Positions 22,016 to 28,883 of a stretch of 28,883 nt of DNA are shown in pieces. Each line of letters opens with the position of its first letter. Position 1 is the stretch's first letter. Source of the DNA: Ruminococcus sp. (GTDB taxonomy: Bacteria; Bacillota; Clostridia; Oscillospirales; Ruminococcaceae); contig NZ_DXUU01000009.1 of assembly GCF_019417665.1 (NCBI RefSeq), forward strand, positions 38,111-66,993, read 5' to 3'. The notes beneath the pieces were generated by a model. It saw only the letters and a list, made by a program, of their open reading frames with translations, was not told the origin of the DNA and ran no database searches. A program made the translations under genes and the position numbers.

Positions 22016-22576
22016 TCATTCCTGTTTCTCGCCGCCGTATTTTCGTTTCAGCTTACGGAACTGACAGGTGCTGTGCCCCAGTATCCACAAATACAGCACA
22101 AACATTACAAACCAGAAAATACTAAAAGCACTGTACCACTTTCCAAATTCCCCACTCACGGCACGAATTGTATTCGGAATCACACAGAACAAAAAAATGA
22201 TCCCCAACGGCAGCAAACGTTTTCGTATGACACGCCGGATCAGTTCCAATTTGGACGCATTGTCGCTGAATATTTCCGGATTTATCTCCACCTCACTTGC
22301 TTTCTTCCGAAAATAGTCCCATTCTGCAAAGGATTGGCAGCATTCCCATCCATAGTCCGAAAACATCTGCAAATAAACATCACGATCAGCATTTTTCTCC
22401 CGAAAATCCAGACGATATACCACATCCTCCGGTTCGCAAACTTCAAAGCGATAAAAGCAAGGTGCTATAAAGCGCACCAATTTCCAACCCTTTCGGTGCT
22501 GTTCCCGCAGAAACTGCTCCTCTTCTTCATAGTCGGCAATGGTAAAAAACCGTATCATGGTCTTAGTCGTTTTCAT
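22016..22576 (-). CDS. DUF2812 membrane protein
   Basis: A 186-residue protein. The cytoplasmic N-terminal ~115 residues hold the DUF2812 pattern: FFTIADYEEEEQFLREQHRKGWKLVRF, YRFEVCEPEDVVYRLDFRE and a YGWECCQSFAEWDYFRK block. Two hydrophobic helices follow (about LLPLGIIFLFCVIP and FSIFWFVMFVLYLWILG), then a basic tail. DUF2812 proteins are regularly encoded after PadR-type regulators, as here, and are thought to be their regulatory targets; biochemical function is unknown. Its start overlaps the padR stop region by 14 bp in another frame. Confidence 0.88.
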   Translation of the reverse strand: MKTTKTMIRFFTIADYEEEEQFLREQHRKGWKLVRFIAPCFYRFEVCEPEDVVYRLDFREKNADRDVYLQMFSDYGWECCQSFAEWDYFRKKASEVEINPEIFSDNASKLELIRRVIRKRLLPLGIIFLFCVIPNTIRAVSGEFGKWYSAFSIFWFVMFVLYLWILGHSTCQFRKLKRKYGGEKQE

Positions 22577-22892
22577 CTAACCACTCTCCTCTGCTGTTTT
22601 TATAAAGACGTGCGATCCGTTTCTTCTCCAGTGCCAATATTTCCTGTCCCAATTCCGTGATCCGGTAGAATTTCCGCTTTTCTTCTTCTCTTGCAAATAC
22701 AATCAGCCCATCCTTTTCCATTTTGGACAAAGTACCGTACATAGTACCAGGACTGATATGGACTGCACCACCGGTCATTTTTTTCACCTGCTGCCCGATG
22801 CTGTAGCCGTGCATTTCTTCCTGCAAGCAGAACAAAATATAAAATCCAGTCTCCGTCATGGGAACATAAATTCGTTTGATCCGTTCCTCCAT
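22563..22892 (-). CDS. PadR-family transcriptional regulator
   Basis: A 109-residue PadR regulator. The winged helix is clear: MTETGFYILFCLQEEMHGYSIGQQVKKMTGGAVHISPGTMYGTLSKMEKDGLI, followed by a beta-wing with EEEKRKFYRITELG and a dimerising C-terminal helix. Start ATG 22892 has AAAGGAGG five bases upstream; the frame remains open for 15 further codons. It is first in a padR-DUF2812(-carboxypeptidase-like) cluster under a consensus promoter overlapped by inverted repeats containing TATATC/GATATA, so autorepression is likely. The ligand is unknown. Confidence 0.94.
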   Translation of the reverse strand: MEERIKRIYVPMTETGFYILFCLQEEMHGYSIGQQVKKMTGGAVHISPGTMYGTLSKMEKDGLIVFAREEEKRKFYRITELGQEILALEKKRIARLYKNSRGEWLDEND

Positions 22893-22921
22893 GCTGTCCT
22901 CCTTTCTTCTATTGCATTTAG

Positions 22922-22984
22922 ATATATCGAGATTCAATACATCGAAGCTAAATATAGTATATCAAACCTCGATATATTTGTCAA
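22922..22984 (-). promoter_or_regulatory. padR promoter with overlapping operator repeats
   Basis: Minus strand: TTGACA (22979-22984), 17-bp spacer, TATACT (22956-22961). A palindrome TATATC-N7-GATATA (22958-22976) covers the spacer and -10. A second ATATATCGAG at 22922-22931 faces CTCGATATAT at 22968-22977, a 10-bp inverted repeat spanning the start point. PadR proteins bind such palindromes at their own promoters; the assignment is inference. Confidence 0.72.
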
Positions 22985-23047
22985 GTGTCGTATCGTAAAA
23001 CAATTTTATATTGAGTAAATTTTCAAGCCATAAAAAGAAAAGAAAAA

Positions 23048-23071
23048 CGGCGCCCCGTTTCCGAAGCGCCG
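23048..23071 (-). terminator. Terminator after the HPr-like gene
   Basis: CGGCGC (23048-23053) and GCGCCG (23066-23071) pair; on the minus strand TTTTTCTTTTCTTTT follows. It lies about 50 bp past the gene. Confidence 0.82.
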
Positions 23072-23123
23072 ATTTTCCCTCTTACTATTCTACTCAATCT
23101 TTGAAAGATGTGCGATCAATGTG

Positions 23124-23354
23124 TTACTTGACAATATACTTGTCGATAGCCTTTACCAGAGCATCTGCATCCTCTGTGTGTGCCTGCAGCTTGATGGGCT
23201 TGGACAGATCCAGGCTAAAGATACCCATGATGGATTTTGCATCAATGGCATAGCGCCCGGAAACCAGATCAATGTCATAATCAAACAGCATAACAGTGTT
23301 GACAAATTCCTTCACGTCGTTAATTGCATTCAATTGAATTGTTGTTTCATACAT
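23124..23354 (-). CDS. HPr-like protein lacking the active-site histidine
   Basis: A 76-residue protein with the length and outline of HPr, the phosphocarrier of the sugar phosphotransferase system. The region around regulatory Ser46 is preserved (DAKSIMGIFSLDLSKPI, Ser41 here), as is the terminal EDADALVKAIDKYI helix. The segment that should read GIHARPA instead reads NAINDVKEF, so the His that carries phosphate from enzyme I is missing and it cannot relay phosphate. Such His-less HPr relatives occur in clostridia and might act as regulators in place of Crh/HPr. AGGAGG lies eight bases before ATG. It is transcribed alone, divergently from mtaB, behind a structured leader. Confidence 0.85.
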   Translation of the reverse strand: MYETTIQLNAINDVKEFVNTVMLFDYDIDLVSGRYAIDAKSIMGIFSLDLSKPIKLQAHTEDADALVKAIDKYIVK

Positions 23355-23409
23355 AACAATTACCTCCTCTGAAAGATCCTACATGTTCTTTCTACGGTGT
23401 CCGCAAAAT

Positions 23410-23480
23410 ACACAGAACTCAAAGTCATTGTCATAAATCGGCAACGTGCATACCGCATTTGACTTTCACTTGTTCTGTGT
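23410..23480 (-). promoter_or_regulatory. Structured 5' leader of the HPr-like mRNA
   Basis: ACACAGAAC at the predicted 5' end (23472-23480) pairs with GTTCTGTGT (23410-23418); an inner AAAGTCA/TGACTTT stem follows after small internal loops, and a CGGTA/TGCCG hairpin caps the loop. It begins at or within a few bases of the expected transcription start and ends 55 nt before the ATG. It may stabilise the transcript or act as a cis-regulatory RNA. Confidence 0.6.
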
Positions 23481-23484
23481 CTAT

Positions 23485-23513
23485 AGCATACCACGAAAAA
23501 ATTTTCTTGTCAA
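23485..23513 (-). promoter_or_regulatory. Promoter of the HPr-like gene
   Basis: TTGACA (23508-23513), 17-bp spacer, TATGCT (23485-23490) on the minus strand. Its -35 box is only 5 bp from the -35 box of the opposing mtaB promoter. Confidence 0.82.
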
Positions 23514-23518
23514 GACGA

Positions 23519-23547
23519 TTGCATCATTTTCGTTGATATAGTATAAT
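23519..23547 (+). promoter_or_regulatory. Promoter of mtaB
   Basis: TTGCAT (23519-23524), 17-bp spacer, TATAAT (23542-23547). Leader about 110 nt to the TTG start. Back to back with the HPr-like promoter, so the two polymerases probably compete. Confidence 0.8.
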
Positions 23548-23663
23548 AGGAGTGGAAATACAACACCTATTTTTGACGGCAACGATAAAATTTATGTAAT
23601 CTGCGTGAAAATTCCACGAAATTCCTGTCGAAAAAGTATCGTATCAGCAAAGGAGAAATACCA

Positions 23664-24980
23664 TTGAACTGCTATTTTCTGACGTTCGGCTGTAAAGTCA
23701 ACACCTGTGAAACTGCCGGAATGCAGTCTGTTCTGCAAAAGGCAGGTCATACCATTGTCCGAGAACCAACGCAGGCGGACGTGATCCTGTTCAATTCCTG
23801 CACTGTCACCGCATCCGGAGACAGCCGTTTGCGCACTGCCATGCGGAAAATGCGCCAGACCTGTCCCCATGCGCTGCTTATCCTCACGGGCTGCTACGCC
23901 CAAGCATATCCGGAAGAGGCAGCAGCACTCCCGGAAGCCGACCTGGTCATTGGTACCAAAAACCGCAGCCGACTCCCGGAACTGCTAGACGAGTTGTACC
24001 GCAGCCATACCCGGCAGAACGCCGTAGAAAGCTATACTGTCAGTGATCCCTTTGAAATCTTGCCCTGCGATACCATGCCGGACAACACCCGTGCCTTTCT
24101 GAAGATCCAGGACGGCTGCAACTGCTTTTGCAGTTACTGTATCATTCCTTATGCAAGAGGACGCTGCCGGAGTATGCCGCTGGGAGAGATACGGCACAGT
24201 GCCACTGCCTTTGCAGAAAATGGCTATCGGGAGATCGTGCTGTGCGGCATCAACCTGGGCTTCTACGGCATGGAATGGGGCGGCACACTGGCTGACGCAG
24301 TCGAAGCCTGTGCTGCCGTACCCGGCATTGAACGCATCCGGCTGGGTTCTCTGGAACCAGAACGCCTGACCGAACCGGAATTGAAACGTCTTGCCGCACT
24401 GCCCCAATTCTGTCCTCAATTCCACCTGTCTCTCCAAAGCGGCTGCGACCGAACGCTGAATCGCATGAACCGCCGATATACAGCAGCGGAATATGAAGCG
24501 ATCTGTGCCAATATCCGGACGCTGTTCCCCCATTGTGCCATTACCACAGATTTCATGGTGGGTTTTCCCGGAGAAACAGATGAGGACTTTGCCGATTCCC
24601 TGGCGTTTGCAGAGCGCATCGGCTTCGCTGCCATGCATGTATTCCGCTATTCTCCCAGACCCGGCACACGGGCTGCGGAATTTCCAGATAAGATCAGCAG
24701 CCAGACTAAGACCCGGCGCATGGAGCTTGCCCAGTCTGCCGCAAAATCTATGAAAGCCGCCTTTCTGCGCACCCAGATCGGTCAGACCCTTCCAGTACTT
24801 TTTGAACGGGAACGAGACGACAATTTTCACGTGGGACATGCACCGAATGGGACGGTTATACGGATTTCTGCAAAAAATCCAAAAAAAAGTTTGCGTAATC
24901 AGATTTTTTATGTTAGAATAGAAAAGAGTGATGCGGACTGCTGCTATGGCACTCCTATAGCGGCGGACGCAAATTCATGA
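23664..24980 (+). CDS. mtaB: tRNA t6A methylthiotransferase MtaB
   Basis: A 438-residue radical-SAM enzyme that converts t6A37 to ms2t6A37 in tRNAs reading ANN codons. The N-terminal MTTase domain keeps its three iron-sulfur Cys motifs (TFGCKVN, FNSCTVT, LTGCYAQ). The radical-SAM cluster is C152-x3-C156-x2-C159 (GCNCFCSYCIIPYARGRCRS). GVK-type GCKVN near the N-terminus distinguishes MtaB from MiaB and RimO. A short TRAM-like segment ends the protein (LPVLFERERDDNFHVGHAPNGTVIRI). The start codon is TTG, placed eight bases after AAAGGAG; no suitable ATG exists. The 3' end contains the purL promoter, and purL follows 16 bp later. Confidence 0.95.
   Translation: MNCYFLTFGCKVNTCETAGMQSVLQKAGHTIVREPTQADVILFNSCTVTASGDSRLRTAMRKMRQTCPHALLILTGCYAQAYPEEAAALPEADLVIGTKNRSRLPELLDELYRSHTRQNAVESYTVSDPFEILPCDTMPDNTRAFLKIQDGCNCFCSYCIIPYARGRCRSMPLGEIRHSATAFAENGYREIVLCGINLGFYGMEWGGTLADAVEACAAVPGIERIRLGSLEPERLTEPELKRLAALPQFCPQFHLSLQSGCDRTLNRMNRRYTAAEYEAICANIRTLFPHCAITTDFMVGFPGETDEDFADSLAFAERIGFAAMHVFRYSPRPGTRAAEFPDKISSQTKTRRMELAQSAAKSMKAAFLRTQIGQTLPVLFERERDDNFHVGHAPNGTVIRISAKNPKKSLRNQIFYVRIEKSDADCCYGTPIAADANS
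24891..24919 (+). promoter_or_regulatory. Candidate purL promoter inside mtaB
   Basis: TTGCGT (24891-24896), 17-bp spacer, TAGAAT (24914-24919), preceded by an A-run (about 24882-24888) resembling an UP element. It lies in the last 30 codons of mtaB and would place the purL start near 24926, a 70-nt leader. Confidence 0.6.
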
Positions 24981-24996
24981 TAGAAGGAGTTTTACC

Positions 24997-27900
24997 ATGT
25001 CTGTTTTTCGTATTTATGTGGAGAAAAAACCGGAATTCGCAGTAGAGGCACGCTCGGTACTGAGCGACCTGCAAACTGCGCTGCGTCTGAATGTGACCGA
25101 TGTCCGGATCTTCCATCGCTATGATGCAGATCATCTCACAGAAGCCGCTTTTCAGCGTGCAGTACCTACGGTCTTTTCCGAACCGGCAGTAGACCATATC
25201 TACACCGAAGTGCCGGCACTGGAGGACAACCAGCGGATGTTCGCAACAGAATATCTGCCGGGACAGTTTGACCAGCGTGCTGACAGCTGCGAGCAGTGTA
25301 TCCAGATCCTGCTCCAAGGCGAACGCTGCCGTGTCCGCACAGCGGATGTTTATGTCATCACCGGTAATCTCACCGATGCTGAGTTTGATCGCCTGAAATC
25401 CTACCTCATCAACCCGGTAGAGCGCCGTGAGGCTTCCATGGAACTGCCAGAAACACTGGATGCCAATTATACCATCCCTACCACAGTAGAGACCTTGACA
25501 GGCTTTATCGGGCTGTCAGAGGACGAACTGAAGCAGTTCATTGCAGATTATGGTCTGGCAATGGATCTGGGAGATATCCAGTTCTGTCAGAGCTATTTCC
25601 GTGACACCGAGCACCGTGATCCCACCATTACTGAAGTGCGCATGATCGACACCTACTGGTCAGATCACTGCCGTCACACCACTTTCCTGACCCAGATCTC
25701 TGATGTAGACATTCCTACGGATTATATCAAGGAGACCTATGACGCATACTGCGAAGTTCGCCAGGAACTGGGACGAGGCGAAAAGCCCATGACTCTCATG
25801 GATCTGGCTACCATTGCCGCACGAAAACTGAAAGCAGACGGCAAGCTCCAGGATCTGGACGAGAGTGAAGAGATCAACGCTTGCTCTGTGAAGATCAAGG
25901 TAGATGTTGCCGGCAAGGAAGAGGATTGGATCCTCATGTTCAAGAACGAGACACACAATCACCCCACCGAGATCGAACCTTTCGGCGGTGCGGCAACCTG
26001 TCTCGGCGGTGCGATCCGTGACCCACTGTCCGGACGTTCTTATGTTTATCAGGCAATGCGTGTCACTGGTGCGGCAAATCCCCTGGTACCTGTGGAGGAT
26101 ACCATTGCCGGAAAGCTGCCCCAGAGAAAGATCACCCTGGGTGCGGCAAACGGCTACAGCTCCTATGGCAATCAGATCGGTCTTGCCACTGGACATGTTG
26201 CCGAAGTATACCATCCGGGCTATATGGCAAAACGCATGGAGATCGGCGCCGTTCTGGGTGCTGCACCGGCGTCCAACATCCGTCGGGAAGCACCGGTGCC
26301 GGGAGATATTGTCATTCTCCTGGGCGGCAAGACCGGACGTGACGGCTGCGGCGGTGCAACAGGTTCTTCCAAGTCACACACCATCGAATCCCTGGGTCAC
26401 TGCGGCGCAGAGGTACAGAAGGGTAATGCGCCGGAAGAGCGCAAACTCCAGCGTCTGTTCCGCAACCCTGTTGTCACACGTATGATCAAGCGCTGCAACG
26501 ACTTCGGCGCAGGCGGTGTATCCGTTGCCATCGGCGAACTGACAGACGGTCTGGAGATCAACCTGAACGCCGTACCCAAGAAGTATGACGGTCTGGACGG
26601 CACAGAGATCGCCATCAGTGAATCTCAGGAGCGTATGGCAGTTGTCGTTGCTGCTGAGGATGCTGAGAAGTTCATCAAGGAAGCCAGCCGGGAGAATCTG
26701 GAGGCAACCATTGTGGCAACCGTACAGGCAGAGCCTCGTCTGCGGATGCACTGGAACGGCAACACCATCGTTGACTTGTCCCGTGAATTCCTCAATTCCA
26801 ACGGTGCTGCAAAGCATACAGATATTGCCATTACAGAACCCCAGCCGGCAGCAGAATCCACCCTCACGGACAGTGCCGATGCCTGGACAGAGCTGCTGTC
26901 CAGCCTGAGCATCTGTTCTCAGAAGGGTCTTATTGAAAAGTTCGACTCCACCATCGGTGCAGGCACTGTACTCATGCCCTTCGGCGGTGTATACCAGCTG
27001 TCTCCCTCTCAGGCTATGGCTGCGAAGATCCCGGTACTCAAGGGCGAGACAAATACCTGTTCCCTCATGGCATGGGGCTATAATCCTGCCACCAGTGAAC
27101 GCAACCCCTATCTGGGCGCTATGGATGCGGTCATTACCTCTATCGCAAAGGTCGTTGCAGCAGGCGGCAGCTGGCACCATTGCTGGCTGACTTTCCAGGA
27201 ATATTTCGAGCGTACGCAGAACGATCCCAAGCGCTGGGGCAAGCCTATGGCAGCACTGCTGGGCGCATTCAAGGCACAGCTGGAACTGTCCTGCGGCTCT
27301 ATCGGCGGTAAGGACTCCATGTCCGGTACATTCGAGAATATCGACGTACCGCCCACGCTGGTCTCCTTTGCTGTTTCCACCGCCAAGGCAGACAAGGTAG
27401 TTTCCACGGAATTTAAGGCAGCAGGCGACAAGGTAGTAATGCTCCGTCCCGCAGTGGATGCAAACGGCATTCCAAACTTTGACAACATCCGTGCCACATT
27501 TGATAAGGTAGAAGAAATGATCGCTGCCGGACGTGTCCGTGCAGGCTGGGTCATCGACTACGGCGGAGCAGCCGAGGGTATCGCAAAGATGTGCTTCGGT
27601 AACGGCATCGGCTTCACATTCTCCCGTCAGCTGACAGATGCAGAGCTGTTCCAGCCCTGCTGCGGCGGTTTCCTTCTGGAACTGAACGGCGAGGCGCAGG
27701 ACGGCGAGGATGTTATCGGTACGACTGCCGAAAAGCCGGAGATCGTCTGCCCGAACTACACCCTCCAACTGGACAAGCTGCTCTCCGTTTGGGAGCGTAA
27801 ATTGGAACCGGTATTCCCCTGCCGTATCAAGACCACGACTGAAGTACCGGAAAAGCTGTCCTATCCCAGAAAGACCACGCTTTCCGCTTCTGTCAAAGCA

Positions 27901-28701
27901 GCGCAGCCCCGTGTCCTGATCCCTGTATTCCCGGGCACAAACTGCGAATATGACACCGCACGTGTCTTTGAACGTGCCGGCGCACGGCCTCAGACCTTTG
28001 TGGTACGCAACCTCTCCGCATCGGCAATGGAGGATTCCATCACCACCTTTGCGGCAATGATCAAGCAGGCACAGATCATTATGATTCCCGGCGGCTTCAG
28101 CGGCGGTGATGAGCCGGAGGGCAGCGGTAAGTTCATCACGGCATTCTTCCGCAATCCACGTATCAAGGACGCTGTCCATGAACTGCTCAAGAACCGGGAT
28201 GGCCTGATGCTGGGTATCTGCAACGGTTTCCAGGCACTGGTAAAACTAGGCTTGGTACCCTTCGGTGAGATCATGGATATGACCGATGTTTCGCCGACAC
28301 TGACCTTTAACACCATTGCACGCCACCAGTCCATGCTGGTAAACACCCGCATTGCCTCCAACAAGTCCCCGTGGCTGTACGGCACAGAGGTGGGCGATGT
28401 ACACACCGTTGCCATTTCTCACGGTGAGGGTCGTTTTGTAGCACCGCCGGAGTTGCTGGCAGATCTGGCGAAGAACGGACAGATCGCAACTCAGTATGTG
28501 GATCTGGACGGCACCCCGTCTATGGATATCCACTTCAACCCCAACACTTCTATGATGGCAATTGAGGGTATCACCTCGCCGGACGGCAGAGTCTTGGGCA
28601 AAATGGGACACAGCGAACGTATCGGACAGAATCTGTACCAGAACGTGCCGGGCGAAAAGGATCAGAAGATCTTTGAAAGCGGCGTAGCTTACTTCCAGTA
28701 A
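24997..28701 (+). CDS. purL: Phosphoribosylformylglycinamidine synthase, single-chain
   Basis: A 1234-residue enzyme for the ATP- and glutamine-dependent conversion of FGAR to FGAM in purine synthesis. All three parts found as separate PurS, PurL and PurQ in Bacillus are fused here: a PurS-like N-terminus (FRIYVEKKPEFAVEARSVLSDLQTAL), the PurM-like synthetase with DTYWSDHCRHTTF, KNETHNHPTEIEPFGGAATC and GAGGVSVAIGEL, and a C-terminal glutamine amidotransferase. In the last, Cys1075 lies in GICNGFQ and the dyad His1205/Glu1207 in GHSERI. AAGGAG is seven bases before ATG. It follows mtaB closely but has its own candidate promoter; no other pur gene is in view. Confidence 0.98.
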   Translation: MSVFRIYVEKKPEFAVEARSVLSDLQTALRLNVTDVRIFHRYDADHLTEAAFQRAVPTVFSEPAVDHIYTEVPALEDNQRMFATEYLPGQFDQRADSCEQCIQILLQGERCRVRTADVYVITGNLTDAEFDRLKSYLINPVERREASMELPETLDANYTIPTTVETLTGFIGLSEDELKQFIADYGLAMDLGDIQFCQSYFRDTEHRDPTITEVRMIDTYWSDHCRHTTFLTQISDVDIPTDYIKETYDAYCEVRQELGRGEKPMTLMDLATIAARKLKADGKLQDLDESEEINACSVKIKVDVAGKEEDWILMFKNETHNHPTEIEPFGGAATCLGGAIRDPLSGRSYVYQAMRVTGAANPLVPVEDTIAGKLPQRKITLGAANGYSSYGNQIGLATGHVAEVYHPGYMAKRMEIGAVLGAAPASNIRREAPVPGDIVILLGGKTGRDGCGGATGSSKSHTIESLGHCGAEVQKGNAPEERKLQRLFRNPVVTRMIKRCNDFGAGGVSVAIGELTDGLEINLNAVPKKYDGLDGTEIAISESQERMAVVVAAEDAEKFIKEASRENLEATIVATVQAEPRLRMHWNGNTIVDLSREFLNSNGAAKHTDIAITEPQPAAESTLTDSADAWTELLSSLSICSQKGLIEKFDSTIGAGTVLMPFGGVYQLSPSQAMAAKIPVLKGETNTCSLMAWGYNPATSERNPYLGAMDAVITSIAKVVAAGGSWHHCWLTFQEYFERTQNDPKRWGKPMAALLGAFKAQLELSCGSIGGKDSMSGTFENIDVPPTLVSFAVSTAKADKVVSTEFKAAGDKVVMLRPAVDANGIPNFDNIRATFDKVEEMIAAGRVRAGWVIDYGGAAEGIAKMCFGNGIGFTFSRQLTDAELFQPCCGGFLLELNGEAQDGEDVIGTTAEKPEIVCPNYTLQLDKLLSVWERKLEPVFPCRIKTTTEVPEKLSYPRKTTLSASVKAAQPRVLIPVFPGTNCEYDTARVFERAGARPQTFVVRNLSASAMEDSITTFAAMIKQAQIIMIPGGFSGGDEPEGSGKFITAFFRNPRIKDAVHELLKNRDGLMLGICNGFQALVKLGLVPFGEIMDMTDVSPTLTFNTIARHQSMLVNTRIASNKSPWLYGTEVGDVHTVAISHGEGRFVAPPELLADLAKNGQIATQYVDLDGTPSMDIHFNPNTSMMAIEGITSPDGRVLGKMGHSERIGQNLYQNVPGEKDQKIFESGVAYFQ

Positions 28702-28727
28702 AATAGAAATTTTTATCAAATAAAAAC

Positions 28728-28763
28728 CGGACAGGTATACTCCATGACGGAGAAGCCTGTCCG
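28728..28763 (+). terminator. Terminator after purL
   Basis: CGGACAGG (28728-28735) and CCTGTCCG (28756-28763) pair, with an inner CTCC/GGAG stem, followed by TTTTTG. It also follows an A-run, so may act in both directions. Confidence 0.92.
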
Positions 28764-28791
28764 TTTTTGTATAGTGAATACAGTCAATGAT

Positions 28792-28818
28792 TTTTTGATT
28801 CAGCATTTTTTCAAAAAT
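28792..28818. repeat. Fragment of the hairpin-array repeat
   Basis: TTTTTTGATTCAGCATTTTT and CAAAAATGCTGG match the variable module of copy A near 13976-14009 (GATCCAGCA, TTTTTCAAAAATGCTGG). Only this module is visible before the window edge; the rest of the element, if present, does not follow. Confidence 0.55.
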
Positions 28819-28883
28819 GCTGGCACAGGACTAGTGTACCGACACGATGATATATGAACTAAAAATCATACGCATCAAAGCTC

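Noticed and set aside
26374..28179. 601-codon open frame on the minus strand inside purL
   Set aside because: Antisense shadow of the purL synthetase and amidotransferase domains; no recognisable domain, no ribosome site.

Overview
The window looks like a chromosomal segment of a low-to-mid GC Gram-positive anaerobe of the Clostridia, most probably an Oscillospirales/Ruminococcus-like bacterium (inference). Grounds: L27 with the N-terminal extension cleaved by Prp plus an adjacent prp gene, Mini-RNase III next to obg, a ~1230-residue single-chain PurL, strong AGGAGG ribosome sites and TTGACA-N17-TATAAT promoters. No rRNA, tRNA, CRISPR array, phage or transposase gene was seen. Most of it is housekeeping; the less ordinary material lies in small proteins, decayed enzyme homologues, leaders and intergenic repeats.

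Layout. 1-3823 (minus): yebC, a Cys-containing membrane-anchored protein, a duplicated scrap of the yebC 3' end, a paralogous lipoprotein, a 33-codon mini-gene, a DEAD-box RNA helicase and a small XRE regulator, nearly without gaps. 3975-6810 (minus): rplU-prp-rpmA, a terminator/promoter overlap, then obg-mrnC. 6903-7943 (minus): a RING/zinc-ribbon membrane protein. 7972-8147: an inverted-repeat element. 8208-9512 (plus): prfB with a start-stop leader and no programmed frameshift. 9574-9825: two kinds of non-coding repeat. 9953-11501 (minus): ECF sigma factor and DUF4179-type anti-sigma protein. 11756-13881 (minus): LysR regulator and MFS transporter. 13945-14196: hairpin-array repeat copy A. 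14227-17265 (minus): der-plsY-gpsA. 17321-17935: hairpin-array copy B, second copy of the 162-bp element and two palindromes. 18055-18775 (minus): yceD-like gene and rpmF. 18818-20790 (minus): pgi, then a small P-loop protein. 20832-22984 (minus): padR-type regulator, DUF2812 membrane protein, degenerate D,D-carboxypeptidase homologue. 23124-23547: HPr-like gene (minus) and mtaB (plus) from back-to-back promoters; mtaB is followed by purL with its promoter inside mtaB.

How the genes work together. Several clusters serve ribosome assembly and translation: L21, L27 and the protease that matures L27; the assembly GTPases Obg and Der; Mini-III for 23S rRNA maturation; YceD with L32; RF2; and MtaB for tRNA t6A modification. 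gpsA and plsY supply sn-glycerol 3-phosphate and acylate it, opening phospholipid synthesis. The sigma/anti-sigma pair, the LysR-MFS pair and the PadR-DUF2812 pair are local regulatory modules.

The most unusual signals are: (1) two hairpin-array repeats whose stems vary in compensatory fashion between copies; (2) a 162-bp inverted-repeat element in two copies differing at one base; (3) a secreted D,D-carboxypeptidase homologue with all three active-site motifs degraded; (4) prfB without its frameshift but with a strong ribosome site feeding ATG-TAG; (5) tandem duplication of the yebC tail plus its downstream gene; (6) an HPr-like protein without the phosphorylatable histidine, behind a structured leader. 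No single new multi-gene defence or metabolic system could be supported.
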